A DNA stretch of 64,000 nucleotides from Pseudomonas congelans (GCF_900103225.1 NZ_FNJH01000001.1:492895-556894), one strand, 5' to 3'. Shown: positions 18,543 through 28,864, numbered from the stretch's first letter. The notes: a model not told the origin generated them from the sequence alone. A program made the numbers and translations.

Positions 18543-18854
18543 ATGAAAAAAATAATGAAACTCATCTTTCACAGTGTGCTGATTCTGGTGCTTTCTGTAC
18601 TGCTTACCAAATGGCTCGTCGCATGGGGTCTGCTAGGCTGGCTACTTCAAACTGAAGCAGGCCTCGATCTGTATGTTTCGGCTACAAATACCCTGGGCAT
18701 AATCGGTGGCGAGGATGGAGAGTTCATGCTCCTTGCCTTGATGGTATTCGTAATGCTGGTGCCATCGGCGTTTCTTGTAGGCACCGCAGCTAAAATGCTT
18801 GACAAGTTCAGAGCAGAACGGCAGTCAGCAGCAAATAAGAGAGCTGGCAGATAA
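18543..18854 (+). CDS. Two-helix membrane protein, probable immunity partner
   Basis: 103 residues from the ATG at 18543, 13 bases after the toxin stop. There are two strong hydrophobic segments, about 8-33 and 61-82, with a short loop between (GLDLYVSATNTLGIIGGEDGE) that would face the periplasm, and a basic C-terminal tail. It has no family I recognise. Position behind a peptidoglycan-directed T6SS toxin and AT-rich composition shared with it argue for an immunity role. That is inference from context. Confidence 0.65.
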   Translation: MKKIMKLIFHSVLILVLSVLLTKWLVAWGLLGWLLQTEAGLDLYVSATNTLGIIGGEDGEFMLLALMVFVMLVPSAFLVGTAAKMLDKFRAERQSAANKRAGR

Positions 18855-18964
18855 TGCTCAACGCAATCTGATCGCACACGGCCATTATTCAAGCCATCCA
18901 GCGGTATCTTGTAGGATGACGTGCGGCCGCAAGACGCGCGCCTTTCCGATAATAAAGATAATGG

Positions 18965-20065
18965 ATGCTCATCATGGAATTCTCATCGTCAGGCAATACA
19001 CCCGATCACAGCCGCAGGGGCTTTCTCAAGCAGTCGCTGGCGGTTTCGGCAACCGTTGCCGCCATTGGCGCATTGCCGCGTCTTTCCAGTGCTCAGCCGC
19101 TGACCCAGCGCTACCCCGACCCGCTGGTCAGTGTGCTGGACGACAGCTTTACCCACATACGAATCTTCAATGCCAGCGTCGAGAAGCTGGCCAGCGGCAT
19201 GCGCTGGGCCGAAGGGCCGGTGTGGATCGGTGACGGTCGCTACTTGCTGGTCAGCGACATCGCCAACAATCGCATCATGCGCTGGGACGAGGTGACGGGT
19301 GAGCTGTCGGTGTACCGCGAGCACTCGAACTTTTCCAATGGCATGTGTCGCGACCGTCAGGGCCGGCTGCTGGTTTGTGAGGGCTCCAGCACGACCAACG
19401 AGGGGCGGCGGGTGACGCGCACCGAGTACAACGGGCGCATCACCGTGCTGGCCGACAGCTTCGAGCGCAAACCTTTCAATTCGCCCAACGACATCGCCTG
19501 CAAACGTGATGGGTCTATCTGGTTCACCGATCCTACCTTCCAGGCCGAAAGTAACTACGAAGGTCAAAAGGTCAAACAGGAGCAACCCTTCGGCGTCTAT
19601 CGCATCGATCCCTCGAACGGCAAAGTCTCCAGGGTGATCGATGATCTGGCAGGTCCGAACGGCCTGTGCTTTTCGCCGGACGAGAAAACTTTGTACGTGG
19701 TCGAAGGGCGCGCCAAACCCCACGGTCTCATCTGGGCGATAGCGGTCAATGACGACGGCACGCTGGGCGAACGGCGCAAGCTCATCGAAGGCCTGGACTA
19801 CGCAGCCATCGACGGCATCAAGTGCGACGAGAGCGGCAATCTGTGGTGCGGCTGGGGCGGTAATGGTGATCCCAAGGCAGATATGGAGAAACTCGACGGC
19901 GTGCGAGTGTTCAACCCTCAAGGCAAGCCCATCGGCCATATCAGCCTGCCCGAGCGCTGCGCCAACATCTGCTTCGGCGGGCGAGAGGGCAATCGGCTGT
20001 TCATGGCCAGCAGCCATTCGCTTTATTCGGTGTTCGTGAACGCCCGCGGTGCCACGTTTGCCTGA
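18965..20065 (+). CDS. Tat-exported SMP-30/gluconolactonase-like protein
   Basis: 366 residues. A twin-arginine signal (SRRGFLK at about 17-23, then a hydrophobic stretch to SSAQ) directs folded export to the periplasm. The rest is a six-bladed SMP-30 beta-propeller with the metal-site residues expected for lactonases: E in AEGPVW, N in NSPND, N in GPNGL, D in IDGIKCD. It probably opens a sugar-acid lactone. The start could be ATG 18965 or 18974; neither has a strong ribosome site. It follows the T6SS cassette by 110 bases but has normal GC content and is unlikely to belong to it. Confidence 0.85.
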   Translation: MLIMEFSSSGNTPDHSRRGFLKQSLAVSATVAAIGALPRLSSAQPLTQRYPDPLVSVLDDSFTHIRIFNASVEKLASGMRWAEGPVWIGDGRYLLVSDIANNRIMRWDEVTGELSVYREHSNFSNGMCRDRQGRLLVCEGSSTTNEGRRVTRTEYNGRITVLADSFERKPFNSPNDIACKRDGSIWFTDPTFQAESNYEGQKVKQEQPFGVYRIDPSNGKVSRVIDDLAGPNGLCFSPDEKTLYVVEGRAKPHGLIWAIAVNDDGTLGERRKLIEGLDYAAIDGIKCDESGNLWCGWGGNGDPKADMEKLDGVRVFNPQGKPIGHISLPERCANICFGGREGNRLFMASSHSLYSVFVNARGATFA

Positions 20066-20173
20066 CGGCGTATGGCCCGATGACGGCGCATGACACGACG
20101 CGTCGTCAATCGGGTCGAACCCCTAGGGCTGTGCCCTGTCTGTTCCTGTAATTACTTTCAGGGATAGTTATTT

Positions 20174-21010
20174 ATGTCGGCGCAACGCGGCCTTGTTCTA
20201 CTTGCACGAGGCGGCTATGCCGCCCGTGGTGTTGTTTATCTGATTATCGGTCTGTTCGCGGTACTGGCGGCGCAAGGATCCTCGCAGCCGGCCGACAGCC
20301 ACAGCAGTCTTGAAGCGCTGTTGAGTCAGCCCTTCGGCGGCGTTCTGGTCGGGGTGGTGATCGTCGGTCTGCTGGCGTTCGCGGCATGGCGCGTTTTGCA
20401 GGCTACGCGAGACGTTGATCATCATGGTCGCGAGTTCAAGGGGCTGGTGATTCGCGGAGGTCTGTTGGTGGGCGGTTTCACCTATGGTGCTCTGGCCTTC
20501 TTTGCCCTGGGCCTGCTGGTCAGTGGGCTGAAGAGCTCCGGAGGCTCATCGGAGGGTGGCCAGGCCAAGGACCTGCTGGCAGCCATTCTGTCCTGGGATC
20601 ACTCCAATCTGCTGGTCTACGTGGTCGCCCTGGTGCCACTGGGGCTGGGCATTGTGCACATCATCAAGGGCTACAAGGCGTCCTTCGAGAAGTATTTCGA
20701 GGCCGATGAAGACGTCATGAAGTACGTGCGTCCGGTATCGCGCTTCGGCCTGATCGCCCGCGGCGTGGCATTCATCGAAATTGCCGTGTTACTGGCGGTA
20801 AGCGGTTCCAGTTATCAGGCCATGCACCCGCCGGGCATGAAAGATGCGCTCAACGGTTTGCAGGATCTGCCGGCAGGCGGCCTGGTATTGCTGATCGTGG
20901 CGCTGGGCCTGATCGCGTTCTCGGTGTACAGCTTTGCCCAGGCTGCCTGGCGCCGTATCAATATGGATGTGCCTGACGCGCCGGAGGCCGTGGCGCGTCA
21001 TTTCCGCTGA
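20174..21010 (+). CDS. DUF1206 integral membrane protein
   Basis: 278 residues with six predicted membrane helices arranged as three repeats of two, as in the DUF1206 family. Each repeat begins with a GL..RG..YAARG- or RFGLIARGVAF-like motif. The function of the family is unknown; it sits in the inner membrane. It is a monocistronic gene facing the endonuclease gene, with a hairpin between the two ends. Confidence 0.85.
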   Translation: MSAQRGLVLLARGGYAARGVVYLIIGLFAVLAAQGSSQPADSHSSLEALLSQPFGGVLVGVVIVGLLAFAAWRVLQATRDVDHHGREFKGLVIRGGLLVGGFTYGALAFFALGLLVSGLKSSGGSSEGGQAKDLLAAILSWDHSNLLVYVVALVPLGLGIVHIIKGYKASFEKYFEADEDVMKYVRPVSRFGLIARGVAFIEIAVLLAVSGSSYQAMHPPGMKDALNGLQDLPAGGLVLLIVALGLIAFSVYSFAQAAWRRINMDVPDAPEAVARHFR

Positions 21011-21047
21011 TTCAACCGCCTTGTCAGAGGACGCTGAACCCGCTGAC

Positions 21048-21076
21048 GGCGCGCCAATGCACAGCATTGGCACGCC
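21048..21076. terminator. Bidirectional terminator-like hairpin
   Basis: GGCGCGCCAATGC (21048-21060) pairs with GCATTGGCACGCC (21064-21076) with one mismatch and a three-base loop. It lies between the convergent DUF1206 and endonuclease genes and can serve both. Confidence 0.6.
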
Positions 21077-21132
21077 AGTCCGTCGGATTGCGTGTAACTC
21101 CAGCCTCAATGTGCCGGAAGCTTATCGGCAAG

Positions 21133-22077
21133 TCAGACCCGAATATCCTGCGGACCGCGGATCTGGGCTTCGATGCGCGTGCCGGTGAGGCGCTCTTCGT
21201 TGGAGAACCCGTCGTAGCTGGACAGGTCGCCAAAGCGGATACCGGTGAGTTGTTCGATCTGCGCGACGCTGCGTTGCCAGGTTTTGAGCGGCCCGAACAT
21301 GATATCCAGCTTACCCAGTTCGCGGGTCTGGTCGATCATGTAGGCGCTTGCCGAAGGCTTGCCGTCATCACCTAGAAAGGCCACGACTTTCCAGAATGCC
21401 GAAGGGATTTTGACGTTGCGGTAGCTGCGGTCGTCGTCGCGCAGCACCGGGCCGGTGAATACCGTTACCCGTGATTTCCAGCGCCGTGTGTTTTCGAGAA
21501 TGTAGTCCTCCAGCTCCAGCCAGGTCTTCTGATTGAACGCACCCATCTGCGGCGAGCAGTTGGTGAAGTGGAAGGTGTCGCTGTTGGCAACTTCGGCTTC
21601 CTTGCCCCAGTTAGGGTCCTGACGCCGGACCAGATGGCCGCGATCCAGCAGGTTGTCGGCATACACGCTTTCGCCAATCTGCGCTTCGGCGGGCAGGCGG
21701 CCGTCAAATGCCCAGGAATCCTTGCTGCGCTTGACCTCTACGCTATTGGCACCATCGATGTTGACGCCGACATACAGCGCCAGACGCCGACTGCGTGACA
21801 TGGTGATGGAAAAGTGTGTGTAATCGAGGCGGTCCCCTGTGTTCTTCAAAGGATAGACATCCGGCGCAAGTTCCTCGTCAACTGTCGGCCAGGGCACGAT
21901 GAAATCACCGAGGAAGTTCTCGGCGTAGCCGGTGCGCTTTTTCAGGTCGCTTGCCGGTGTGGTACGGGGTGCGGCCAGCGCCTGTGGCTCGAGCAGCGTG
22001 GTAGTCGACGTCAGCGGCTTGAGGTCGGCAAGGCGGGGCCGGTAGGCGAGATCGATGGCGAACTTCTTGTCAGGCAC
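21133..22077 (-). CDS. DNA/RNA non-specific endonuclease (NUC1 family)
   Basis: 314 residues. The DRGH motif in LLDRGHLVRRQDPNWG holds the catalytic histidine, and NCSPQMGAFNQKTWLELE holds the Mg-binding asparagine region, as in Serratia nuclease and EndoG. A TVFTGPVL block follows. The start is GTG at 22077, supported by AGGAG eight bases upstream; no signal peptide is evident, unlike secreted relatives. It could be a cytoplasmic or specially exported nuclease. No immunity gene is adjacent. Confidence 0.88.
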   Translation of the reverse strand: MPDKKFAIDLAYRPRLADLKPLTSTTTLLEPQALAAPRTTPASDLKKRTGYAENFLGDFIVPWPTVDEELAPDVYPLKNTGDRLDYTHFSITMSRSRRLALYVGVNIDGANSVEVKRSKDSWAFDGRLPAEAQIGESVYADNLLDRGHLVRRQDPNWGKEAEVANSDTFHFTNCSPQMGAFNQKTWLELEDYILENTRRWKSRVTVFTGPVLRDDDRSYRNVKIPSAFWKVVAFLGDDGKPSASAYMIDQTRELGKLDIMFGPLKTWQRSVAQIEQLTGIRFGDLSSYDGFSNEERLTGTRIEAQIRGPQDIRV

Positions 22078-22197
22078 AGTGTTTGCTCCTGTGGGGGATT
22101 AATATCGTTAGTTCACCATAGACGCGTTACAGAGCGGCGTCAGGCCGGAGGGTCAAGGTTATTGTCTGCCGATTCGGCAATAGCTGCTAAATAGGGC

Positions 22198-22224
22198 TAA
22201 GTATCTGGCAACGTGCGTCGATAA
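22198..22224 (+). promoter_or_regulatory. Candidate FliA (sigma-28) promoter of chemoreceptor gene
   Basis: TAAG (22198-22201), then exactly 15 bases, then GTCGATAA (22217-22224), against TAAA-N15-GCCGATAA. The second box matches 7 of 8. It lies 59 bases before the start codon of the chemoreceptor. Confidence 0.6.
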
Positions 22225-22282
22225 GCTGTTGATAAGAGCAATCCGCAGCTCGCGTTATTTCATTGACCGGAGGGGCTACAGG

Positions 22283-23896
22283 ATGTCGATAAAACTACGT
22301 CTGTTCTTGCTGATAGGCACCAGTGTACTGACCGTCATGATCATCAGCCTGGTCAACTTCCTGGGTAATACGCGCATGGAGGCGGCAATGCTCGACAGTG
22401 AAGTGAGCATGGCTGCGCTGGGCAATCACCTGCAAGCCGACATGATGCACGACGCGCTGCGTGCCGATGTGCTGTCAGCGATGCTGTTCGGCCTGGGCAG
22501 GAGCGACAGCACGCGTGACGAAGTGCAGGTGTCGCTCAATGAGCATGCCGCACTGTTTCGCAAGGTAGTGAGCGATAACTTGCAACTGCCGCTCACCGAT
22601 GCCATCAAGGCAGAACTCAGCAGGATCAAGCCTAGCCTGGACGCTTATATCAGCGCAGGCGAGCGCATCGTCGGGCTGGCCATCGACAGTCCGGACCGCG
22701 CGCAGCAAGAGCTGGGTACATTTTCCAGCGCCTTCACGCAGTTGGAGGGGCAGATGTCGAGCTTGAGTGACCTGATCGAGGACAATTCCAAAGCCAGCGG
22801 CGAGCGCACTCGTCAGGCGATTAGCACTGCCAATGTGACCTTGGCGGTCGTGCTTTCGATCAGTATTTTGTTGCTGCTGGTCCAGGGTCACTGGGTGACG
22901 CGCAGCATCATGATCCCGCTGGCGTCCGCCAGCCGTATTGCCGACAGTATTGCCCATGGCAACCTCCGCGATCCTATCGACGAGCCCCGTGGTCGTGACG
23001 AAGCCAGCATGTTGATTCGCAGCCTGGCGATCATGCAGCGTGACCTGCGCAGCATGATCGAAGTGGTGCGCAGCAACGCCAATGACGTCAGTGGCATGAG
23101 CCGTCAGCTCAGCAGTGGTTGCCATGAGGTGGCCGACAGCAGCCGGCAACAGAGTTCTGCTGCCGGCACCATGTCGGCGGCGACCAGCGAGATGACCGCA
23201 AGCATTGAAGAAATCACCCGGCATGCCGGGCAGGCCCTGGAAATGGCCGGTCAAGCCGAATCCCTGGCCAAGAACGGCGGTCGGGTGATCCATCAGGTGG
23301 TTAGTGATATGGACAGCATCGCCCGTTCGGCGCAGCAGTCGGCTCAGGTGATCCGCACGCTGGACAAGGACTCGGAAGGAATCTTCAATATTATCCAGGT
23401 CATCAAGGGCATTGCCGACCAGACCAACCTGCTGGCGCTCAACGCTGCCATCGAGGCTGCCCGTGCTGGCGAGCAGGGCCGGGGTTTTGCCGTGGTTGCC
23501 GACGAGGTGCGCAGCCTGGCGGGGCGCACCAGTGCTTCCACTCAGGAAATCACCGCCATGGTCGCGCGCATTCAGCAGAGCACCCGCGAGGCGGTTACCA
23601 GCATGGAAGCCGGTGTGGCTCAGGTCGACAAGGGCATGGCGGTCACCGCCGAAGTGGAACGTGCGATCAGCGATATCCTGGATGCCACGTTGAGCACCAC
23701 GCAATTGGTCAACGACATCACCCGCACCATTGGCGAGCAAAGCCTGGCCAGCAATGAAATCGCCCATCAGGTAGAAATGATTGCCAGCATGTCCGAGGGC
23801 AACAGCCGGGTAATCGTCCAGACCGCCAGTACCACCGATGAACTGTCGGTGATGGCCGGGCAGCTTTCACAATCGGTTGATCGTTTTCAGCTGTGA
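22283..23896 (+). CDS. Methyl-accepting chemotaxis protein with helical-bundle sensor
   Basis: 537 residues from the ATG at 22283, which follows a GGAGGGG ribosome site. Helix 1 is at about 6-30 and helix 2 at about 186-207. The roughly 155-residue periplasmic part between them is all-helical, like the 4HB_MCP sensor family. A HAMP domain (about 207-262) and the signalling domain with [20 protein letters not shown] follow. It localises to the inner membrane and signals to CheA. The ligand is not predictable. Confidence 0.92.
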   Translation: MSIKLRLFLLIGTSVLTVMIISLVNFLGNTRMEAAMLDSEVSMAALGNHLQADMMHDALRADVLSAMLFGLGRSDSTRDEVQVSLNEHAALFRKVVSDNLQLPLTDAIKAELSRIKPSLDAYISAGERIVGLAIDSPDRAQQELGTFSSAFTQLEGQMSSLSDLIEDNSKASGERTRQAISTANVTLAVVLSISILLLLVQGHWVTRSIMIPLASASRIADSIAHGNLRDPIDEPRGRDEASMLIRSLAIMQRDLRSMIEVVRSNANDVSGMSRQLSSGCHEVADSSRQQSSAAGTMSAATSEMTASIEEITRHAGQALEMAGQAESLAKNGGRVIHQVVSDMDSIARSAQQSAQVIRTLDKDSEGIFNIIQVIKGIADQTNLLALNAAIEAARAGEQGRGFAVVADEVRSLAGRTSASTQEITAMVARIQQSTREAVTSMEAGVAQVDKGMAVTAEVERAISDILDATLSTTQLVNDITRTIGEQSLASNEIAHQVEMIASMSEGNSRVIVQTASTTDELSVMAGQLSQSVDRFQL

Positions 23897-23926
23897 TATC
23901 AAATTGCCCAGCTCTGCAGTACTCTG

Positions 23927-23943
23927 CGGCGCGAAAAGCGCCG
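23927..23943 (+). terminator. Short GC hairpin after chemoreceptor gene
   Basis: CGGCGC (23927-23932), loop GAAAA, GCGCCG (23938-23943), 31 bases after the stop codon. No T tract follows closely, so termination is only likely. Confidence 0.45.
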
Positions 23944-23990
23944 TGAGCTGTGTGGCTGAAGTTTTTCGCCTGCGCTGAAGGCGAACGCAT

Positions 23991-24017
23991 TAAAGCTTTG
24001 GTAGCGACAGACGTTAA
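23991..24017 (+). promoter_or_regulatory. Candidate FliA (sigma-28) promoter of chemoreceptor gene
   Basis: TAAA (23991-23994), 15 bases, GACGTTAA (24010-24017); the second box matches 6 of 8 of GCCGATAA. It lies about 40 bases before the ATG at 24058. Confidence 0.55.
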
Positions 24018-24057
24018 CCATCGCACGAGAATCACCCTTGTACCCAGGAGCAGCAAA

Positions 24058-25854
24058 ATGCAGACGTTAAAGGCTTTGTATGAGTCAGTTGAAAAGCAGT
24101 TTTTCAACACGCTGACCAAGAAGCTATCAAGCCTTTTCCTGCTGGTCCTGGTCAGCGCCCTGCTGTATTGGGTGGCGCTGAACATCCGTTCCGACATCAT
24201 GCTGCAATTGCGCGGTACGCAAACGGACCCTGTTGCGCTGGGCGTGATCCAGAGTCAGCTTGATCTGCTGAGCAACGCGATTCTGCTGAGCACGCTGTTC
24301 ACGCTGGTCATGGTCAGTTTCATGGTCTGGTATTTCCGCCACCTGATCGTGCGTCCAGTGATGTCCATGACCCGTGCGCTCGAGGAGGTCGCCAGCGGTG
24401 AGGGTGATTTGTCGAGGGATCTGCCGCTGCTCACCCATGATGAAATTCGCGGGCTGGCCAGTACCTGCAATCTGTTTCTGGCCAAACAGCGCGAGATCAT
24501 CAGCAGCATTCAGGGGCTGACTGTACAGATCGCCGTCGAGTCGGCGCGTTCGCTGAAGAACATCAGTGATTCCAGCGACAGCGCGACCGATCAGGCACGC
24601 TTCGCCAGAGAGGTGATGGACCAGAGCAACATGGCGGTGGGCAGCATCGAAGACGTCTCGCAACAGACGCAGGGCATTTCCAGCACCACTGCGCAGAACC
24701 TGAACATGGCGCGCGACTCTTACGCCGAGTTGCTGGAAGTGACTGGAAACATCAGCCAGATATCCAGCAGTCTCAATGAGTTCGGTGGGCTGGTCTCCGG
24801 CTTGAATGAGCGCTCGTCAAGCATCAAGTCGATCGTCGGCCTGATTCAGCAAATTTCCTCGCAAACCAATCTGCTGGCGCTCAACGCGGCCATCGAAGCG
24901 GCGCGGGCGGGGGAGAGTGGTCGAGGTTTTGCGGTGGTGGCCGACGAGGTGCGCACGCTGGCGCAAAACGTCAGTAAAGCCACTGACGACATCTCGCGCA
25001 ACATCGACGCCATGCTTCAGGAAGTCAGCTCCACACACGAACAGACCATTCAGATCAGCCACAGCGCCCGCGAAACCCAGCTGGTGGTAGAACGTGCGTC
25101 CGGCCATTTCGAGAGCATGATCGGCGATTTCGAGTCGACCAACGACAAGCTCGCCGACATCGCTGCGCACATTCAGCAGTTCGCTTCCACAAACACGGGG
25201 ATCAACGAGCGGGTAACGCGGATCTATGCCGATAGCCAGGCCATCGACCAGCGCATGCAGCACTCCGCGACCGCCACCCGGGATCTGTCCAGTGTGGCCG
25301 AGCAGGTGCAGGCGCTGCTCGGGCGATTTGTGCTTGGGCATGGCGAGCTGGATGCGGCGATTACTCGCGCCAGTCAGTGCCGTGACATTCTGCAAGTACG
25401 CCTGGCCGAGCTGCACAAGCAGGGCGTCAATCTGTTCGATCAGAGTTACAAGCTGATTCCCGGCACAGATCCGAAACAATACACCACCGGCTACACCGAG
25501 CGTTTTGCGCAAATCTGCCAGGACGAATGCGACAAGCTGACCAAGGGCACACGCGGCGGCAAGGTCACCTTCATCGTCGACAGCAAAGGCTATTGCCCGG
25601 TCAACAACAGTTGGGTATCGCAAAAACCTACCGGCAACCGCGAAGTCGATCTGCCGGTGTGCCGCAACAAACGTATGTTCTCCGATCCGATCGGCCTGCG
25701 CGCTGCGGGCAACAAGCAGCGTTTTCTGTTGCAGACTTACCTGCGTGATACCGGCGAGATCATGACCGAAATCGACGTACCGTTTTTTTTCGAGGGGCGC
25801 CACTGGGGCAACTTGCGGATGGGCTTCGATGCAGCGCTGCTGTTGGGTAAATAA
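24058..25854 (+). CDS. Chemoreceptor with minimal periplasmic loop and C-terminal sensor domain
   Basis: 598 residues from the ATG at 24058 (AGGAG nine bases upstream). Membrane helices at about 23-44 and 73-94 enclose only about 27 periplasmic residues, too few for a sensor. HAMP spans about 95-150 and the signalling domain about 200-420, with [20 protein letters not shown]. After it comes a further domain of about 170 residues (430-598). This has a Cache/PAS-like pattern ([50 protein letters not shown]) and four scattered cysteines. Sensing therefore seems to be cytoplasmic and C-terminal, an uncommon layout. Confidence 0.9.
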   Translation: MQTLKALYESVEKQFFNTLTKKLSSLFLLVLVSALLYWVALNIRSDIMLQLRGTQTDPVALGVIQSQLDLLSNAILLSTLFTLVMVSFMVWYFRHLIVRPVMSMTRALEEVASGEGDLSRDLPLLTHDEIRGLASTCNLFLAKQREIISSIQGLTVQIAVESARSLKNISDSSDSATDQARFAREVMDQSNMAVGSIEDVSQQTQGISSTTAQNLNMARDSYAELLEVTGNISQISSSLNEFGGLVSGLNERSSSIKSIVGLIQQISSQTNLLALNAAIEAARAGESGRGFAVVADEVRTLAQNVSKATDDISRNIDAMLQEVSSTHEQTIQISHSARETQLVVERASGHFESMIGDFESTNDKLADIAAHIQQFASTNTGINERVTRIYADSQAIDQRMQHSATATRDLSSVAEQVQALLGRFVLGHGELDAAITRASQCRDILQVRLAELHKQGVNLFDQSYKLIPGTDPKQYTTGYTERFAQICQDECDKLTKGTRGGKVTFIVDSKGYCPVNNSWVSQKPTGNREVDLPVCRNKRMFSDPIGLRAAGNKQRFLLQTYLRDTGEIMTEIDVPFFFEGRHWGNLRMGFDAALLLGK

Positions 25855-26038
25855 GCGAGGGCGCGACGTGCGCGCCCGGTGTTCGATGCCGACCCACAGT
25901 GACATCGCTCAATGTGTTTCATGCACTGACGGCAGGCGTGTTCAGGCTGGCCTGAACCGAAACGACTGAACGTTTGCGCCAATAAAAGCTCCATTTTCAA
26001 GCGGCGCTGATTTCCAGAACGCCACCGGAGGTGTGACT

Positions 26039-26344
26039 TTGAAAATTCAAGACCTGACCAAGCATGTAAAGGATCAAGCGGTTCGTGAACTCGATCTGAT
26101 CTCCATGGAAGGCGGTTCCTACGTACTGCACGCGAAGCTCGACGGCCAGTCTGTGCCGGTGGAGGATTCGAGCGGAAAAACCCTGCACGTTGCCTCGGTG
26201 GAAGAGGCGCGCAAGGTGCTGTCTTCAGTGTCTGACGTAAAGCTGTTCATGACCCAGGCTGTGGCGCATGACGAAATGGTCGGTCTGGACGATGTCCGTG
26301 CACAGGCTTCGCGGCAAGAGATACCCTTGCGCTCCAGCCTGTGA
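26039..26344 (+). CDS. DUF6482-family small protein (TTG start)
   Basis: 101 residues. The best start is TTG at 26039, seven bases after a clear GGAGG; the in-frame GTG at 26033 is only one base from it. The product begins MKIQDLTKHVKDQAVREL and has the short alpha/beta pattern of a family of unknown function widespread in Pseudomonas (DUF6482, from memory). It contains no membrane segment. It converges with the RidA-like gene, seven bases apart. Confidence 0.7.
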   Translation: MKIQDLTKHVKDQAVRELDLISMEGGSYVLHAKLDGQSVPVEDSSGKTLHVASVEEARKVLSSVSDVKLFMTQAVAHDEMVGLDDVRAQASRQEIPLRSSL

Positions 26345-26351
26345 CCGCCGA

Positions 26352-26753
26352 TCAGGCGTTGCTGCGCCTGACCGCAACGCACTTGATTTCGAGCAGCAAC
26401 CCGGGGTGCGCCAGTTCGGCCACGCCGATGCAGGTCCAGGCGCACTGGCCACGGGGGAAGATGCGGTTTTTCACCTCACGAAACACCGCCATATGCTCGC
26501 TCATGGCGACGTGATAAGTGGTCATGTCGACGATGTCGTCGAAGGTGCAGCCGCCCTCGGCGAGTACCGTGCGCAGATTTTCCCAGCAGGCGATGAATTG
26601 CGCCTCCGGGTTGAGAATGACTTCCATATCCCGCGTACGTCCCACCTGGCCCGCGCAGTACAGGGTATCCCCAACCCTGACTGCAGGCGCATAGCCTGCT
26701 CGGTCCATGATCGACTGCATGGTGGGCGGAATGATGAGTTCTCGGTCTGACAT
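26352..26753 (-). CDS. RidA/YjgF-family protein
   Basis: 133 residues from the ATG at 26753 (MSDRELIIPPTMQ). The YjgF/YER057c fold is recognisable from VRVGDTLYCAGQVGRT, ACWENLRTVLAEGG and a C-terminal ELAHPGLLLEIKCVAV. The conserved arginine of true RidA imine deaminases would sit near WTCIGVAEL, but here I see C-x-G rather than the R-x-x-V pattern, so this may be a non-canonical Rid subgroup without deaminase activity. It is upstream of no other gene on its strand. Confidence 0.82.
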   Translation of the reverse strand: MSDRELIIPPTMQSIMDRAGYAPAVRVGDTLYCAGQVGRTRDMEVILNPEAQFIACWENLRTVLAEGGCTFDDIVDMTTYHVAMSEHMAVFREVKNRIFPRGQCAWTCIGVAELAHPGLLLEIKCVAVRRSNA

Positions 26754-26816
26754 GTTGTAACACCTGTTCGTAACGCTTGAATGTGCAATGGCTGATCTGG
26801 CTGTCACTGTTCCGGC

Positions 26817-28793
26817 CTACGCCTTGGCGGCTGGTCTGGCAGCACGCCGCGGCTTTTTCGCTGGAGTGTCCGCCGAGGCGGAGGAGGTTTTGGCGACGCG
26901 CTTTGTGGTCTTGCGTTTTTTCTTCCAGGGCGGCGTGACGCCCGCCGGGCTGGCCGGTCCGCTGATGCTCATACGCATGCCGACGCAACGGCTGACCTGT
27001 TTGCTCATCCACGCCGCCTGTTTGGCGACGAACTCTTCAAGGCTCATTTCGCCGCTCTGGACCATGTCCAGCGCCTGTTCCCAGATGGCTGTGGTGCCCG
27101 GATCGGCGATGGCACGGGGCACGGCGTCGATCAGGCTGAAGGCTGCCGGTGCTGCGCACAGCGACTTGCCCTGCTTGGTCAGGTAGCCACGGTCCAGCAG
27201 CCCTTGAATGATCCCGGCGCGCGTGGCTTCGGTGCCGATGCCGGTGGTGTCCTTGAGCTTCTGTTTCAGCAGCGGATCTTCCACCAGTTTGGCGACGTTC
27301 TTCATCGCCTTGATCAGGTCTCCCTCGGTGAACGGCTTGGGCGGCTGGGTCCAGAGGTCCTTGAGGATGACCTCGGCGACTGCGCACTCGCAGCCCTGAA
27401 ACAATGCCGGCAACGGCTGCGGCGCAGGCGCTTCGCGACCCTTGGCCGGGGCCAGCGCTTCGGGCATCGCTCGCTTCCAGCCCGGCTCGACAATCTGCTT
27501 GCCCACCGCACGCAGCGCGTGGCCTGCACAGTCGAAGTCAGCCTGGGTGCGATCGTATTCATGGTTGGGCAGAAACTGGGCCAGGTAGCGCGCCCTGATC
27601 AGGGTGTACACCGCCCGCGGTTTTCCGGTCAGACGTTCTACGCCGCGTACCGCCGCAGTGGGAATGATGCCGTGGTGGGCCGTCACTTTGCTGTCATTCC
27701 AGGCCCGGGACCGACGTTGTGGATCGAGGTGCGGCGACAGGCCTGTCAGTGCAGGGTCGGCCTTGCACAGCGCCGCGATGATGCCTGCGGCTTCACCGTG
27801 CTGACTGTTCGGCAGGTAACCGCAATCGCTGCGCGGGTAGGTGATGACCTTGTGGGTTTCATACAGGGACTGGGCGATGTCGAGGGTTTCCTGCGCACCG
27901 AGCCCGAGCTTCTTTGAACAGATTTCCTGCAGGGTACCCAGGTCGAACGGCAAGGGCGCCGCTTCGCGCATTCGCTCGGTGCGCAGCTTGACCAGTCGTG
28001 CGCCGGCAGCGGCGCGCATGTCGTGCGCAGCCTGTTGCGCCAGCGCCTGGTTCAGGCAGCGGTCCTGATCGTCGCAGGCATCCGAGGGTGCGCGCCATTG
28101 GGCAATGAAGGCCTGACTGTCATGCAGCAGCCTGACGTCGATAGCCCAGTAGGGCGCCGGGACGAAGTTGGCGATGCTGCGATCACGGTCCACCACCAGT
28201 CGCAGGGTCGGGGTTTGTACCCGGCCGACTGGTAACACGCCCTGATAGCCGGATTGTCGACCCAGCAGGGTGAACAGACGGCTCATGTTCATGCCGATCA
28301 GCCAGTCGGCGCGTGATCGGCCCAGTGCCGAGTGATACAGGCTGAACGTATCGGCACCGGGCTTGAGCGCCGCCAGCGCCTTGCGGATCGAGGCGTCGTC
28401 CAGTGCCGACAACCACAGGCGCTGAATCGGCCCGCGATAGCGACAGTGCTCGATCAGTTCGCGGGCGATCATTTCGCCTTCACGGTCGGCGTCGGTGGCG
28501 ATCACCAGTTCCCGGGCTTCACCCAGCAGCCGCTTGACTGCCTTGAACTGGCTGGCGGTTCTGGGCTTGACGAGCATCTTCCATTTTTCCGGCACGATGG
28601 GCAGGTCTTCCAGTACCCAGCGTTTGTAGCGTGCATCGTAGGCATCGGGCGGGGCGGTTTCCAGCAGGTGGCCAATGCACCAGGTCACTGTCGCATCGGC
28701 ACCCACCCAGCAGCCGTCGCCACGCCGGGTGGCGCCGAGCGCAGCCGCAATATCTTTGGCCTGGGAAGGTTTTTCGCAGAGAAACAGCCGCAT
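26817..28793 (-). CDS. topB: DNA topoisomerase III
   Basis: 658 residues, a type IA enzyme that decatenates replication and recombination intermediates. The Toprim domain starts at the N terminus (MRLFLCEKPSQAKDIAAALG) and holds ATDADREGEMIARE. The active-site tyrosine is in the ITYPRSDC block. GRVQTPTL is also present. The C-terminal tail is lysine- and alanine-rich (KKKRKTTKRVAK ... KKPRRAARPAAK), a likely DNA-binding tail. A LexA-type box lies 72-87 bases before the ATG, so SOS control is possible. Confidence 0.95.
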   Translation of the reverse strand: MRLFLCEKPSQAKDIAAALGATRRGDGCWVGADATVTWCIGHLLETAPPDAYDARYKRWVLEDLPIVPEKWKMLVKPRTASQFKAVKRLLGEARELVIATDADREGEMIARELIEHCRYRGPIQRLWLSALDDASIRKALAALKPGADTFSLYHSALGRSRADWLIGMNMSRLFTLLGRQSGYQGVLPVGRVQTPTLRLVVDRDRSIANFVPAPYWAIDVRLLHDSQAFIAQWRAPSDACDDQDRCLNQALAQQAAHDMRAAAGARLVKLRTERMREAAPLPFDLGTLQEICSKKLGLGAQETLDIAQSLYETHKVITYPRSDCGYLPNSQHGEAAGIIAALCKADPALTGLSPHLDPQRRSRAWNDSKVTAHHGIIPTAAVRGVERLTGKPRAVYTLIRARYLAQFLPNHEYDRTQADFDCAGHALRAVGKQIVEPGWKRAMPEALAPAKGREAPAPQPLPALFQGCECAVAEVILKDLWTQPPKPFTEGDLIKAMKNVAKLVEDPLLKQKLKDTTGIGTEATRAGIIQGLLDRGYLTKQGKSLCAAPAAFSLIDAVPRAIADPGTTAIWEQALDMVQSGEMSLEEFVAKQAAWMSKQVSRCVGMRMSISGPASPAGVTPPWKKKRKTTKRVAKTSSASADTPAKKPRRAARPAAKA

Positions 28794-28864
28794 GACTACC
28801 GTCGTCGATTACCGGTGCAAGGGCTGCAAGGATGAACGCTGAATGCGTGGCGGGCAAGTTTTAT

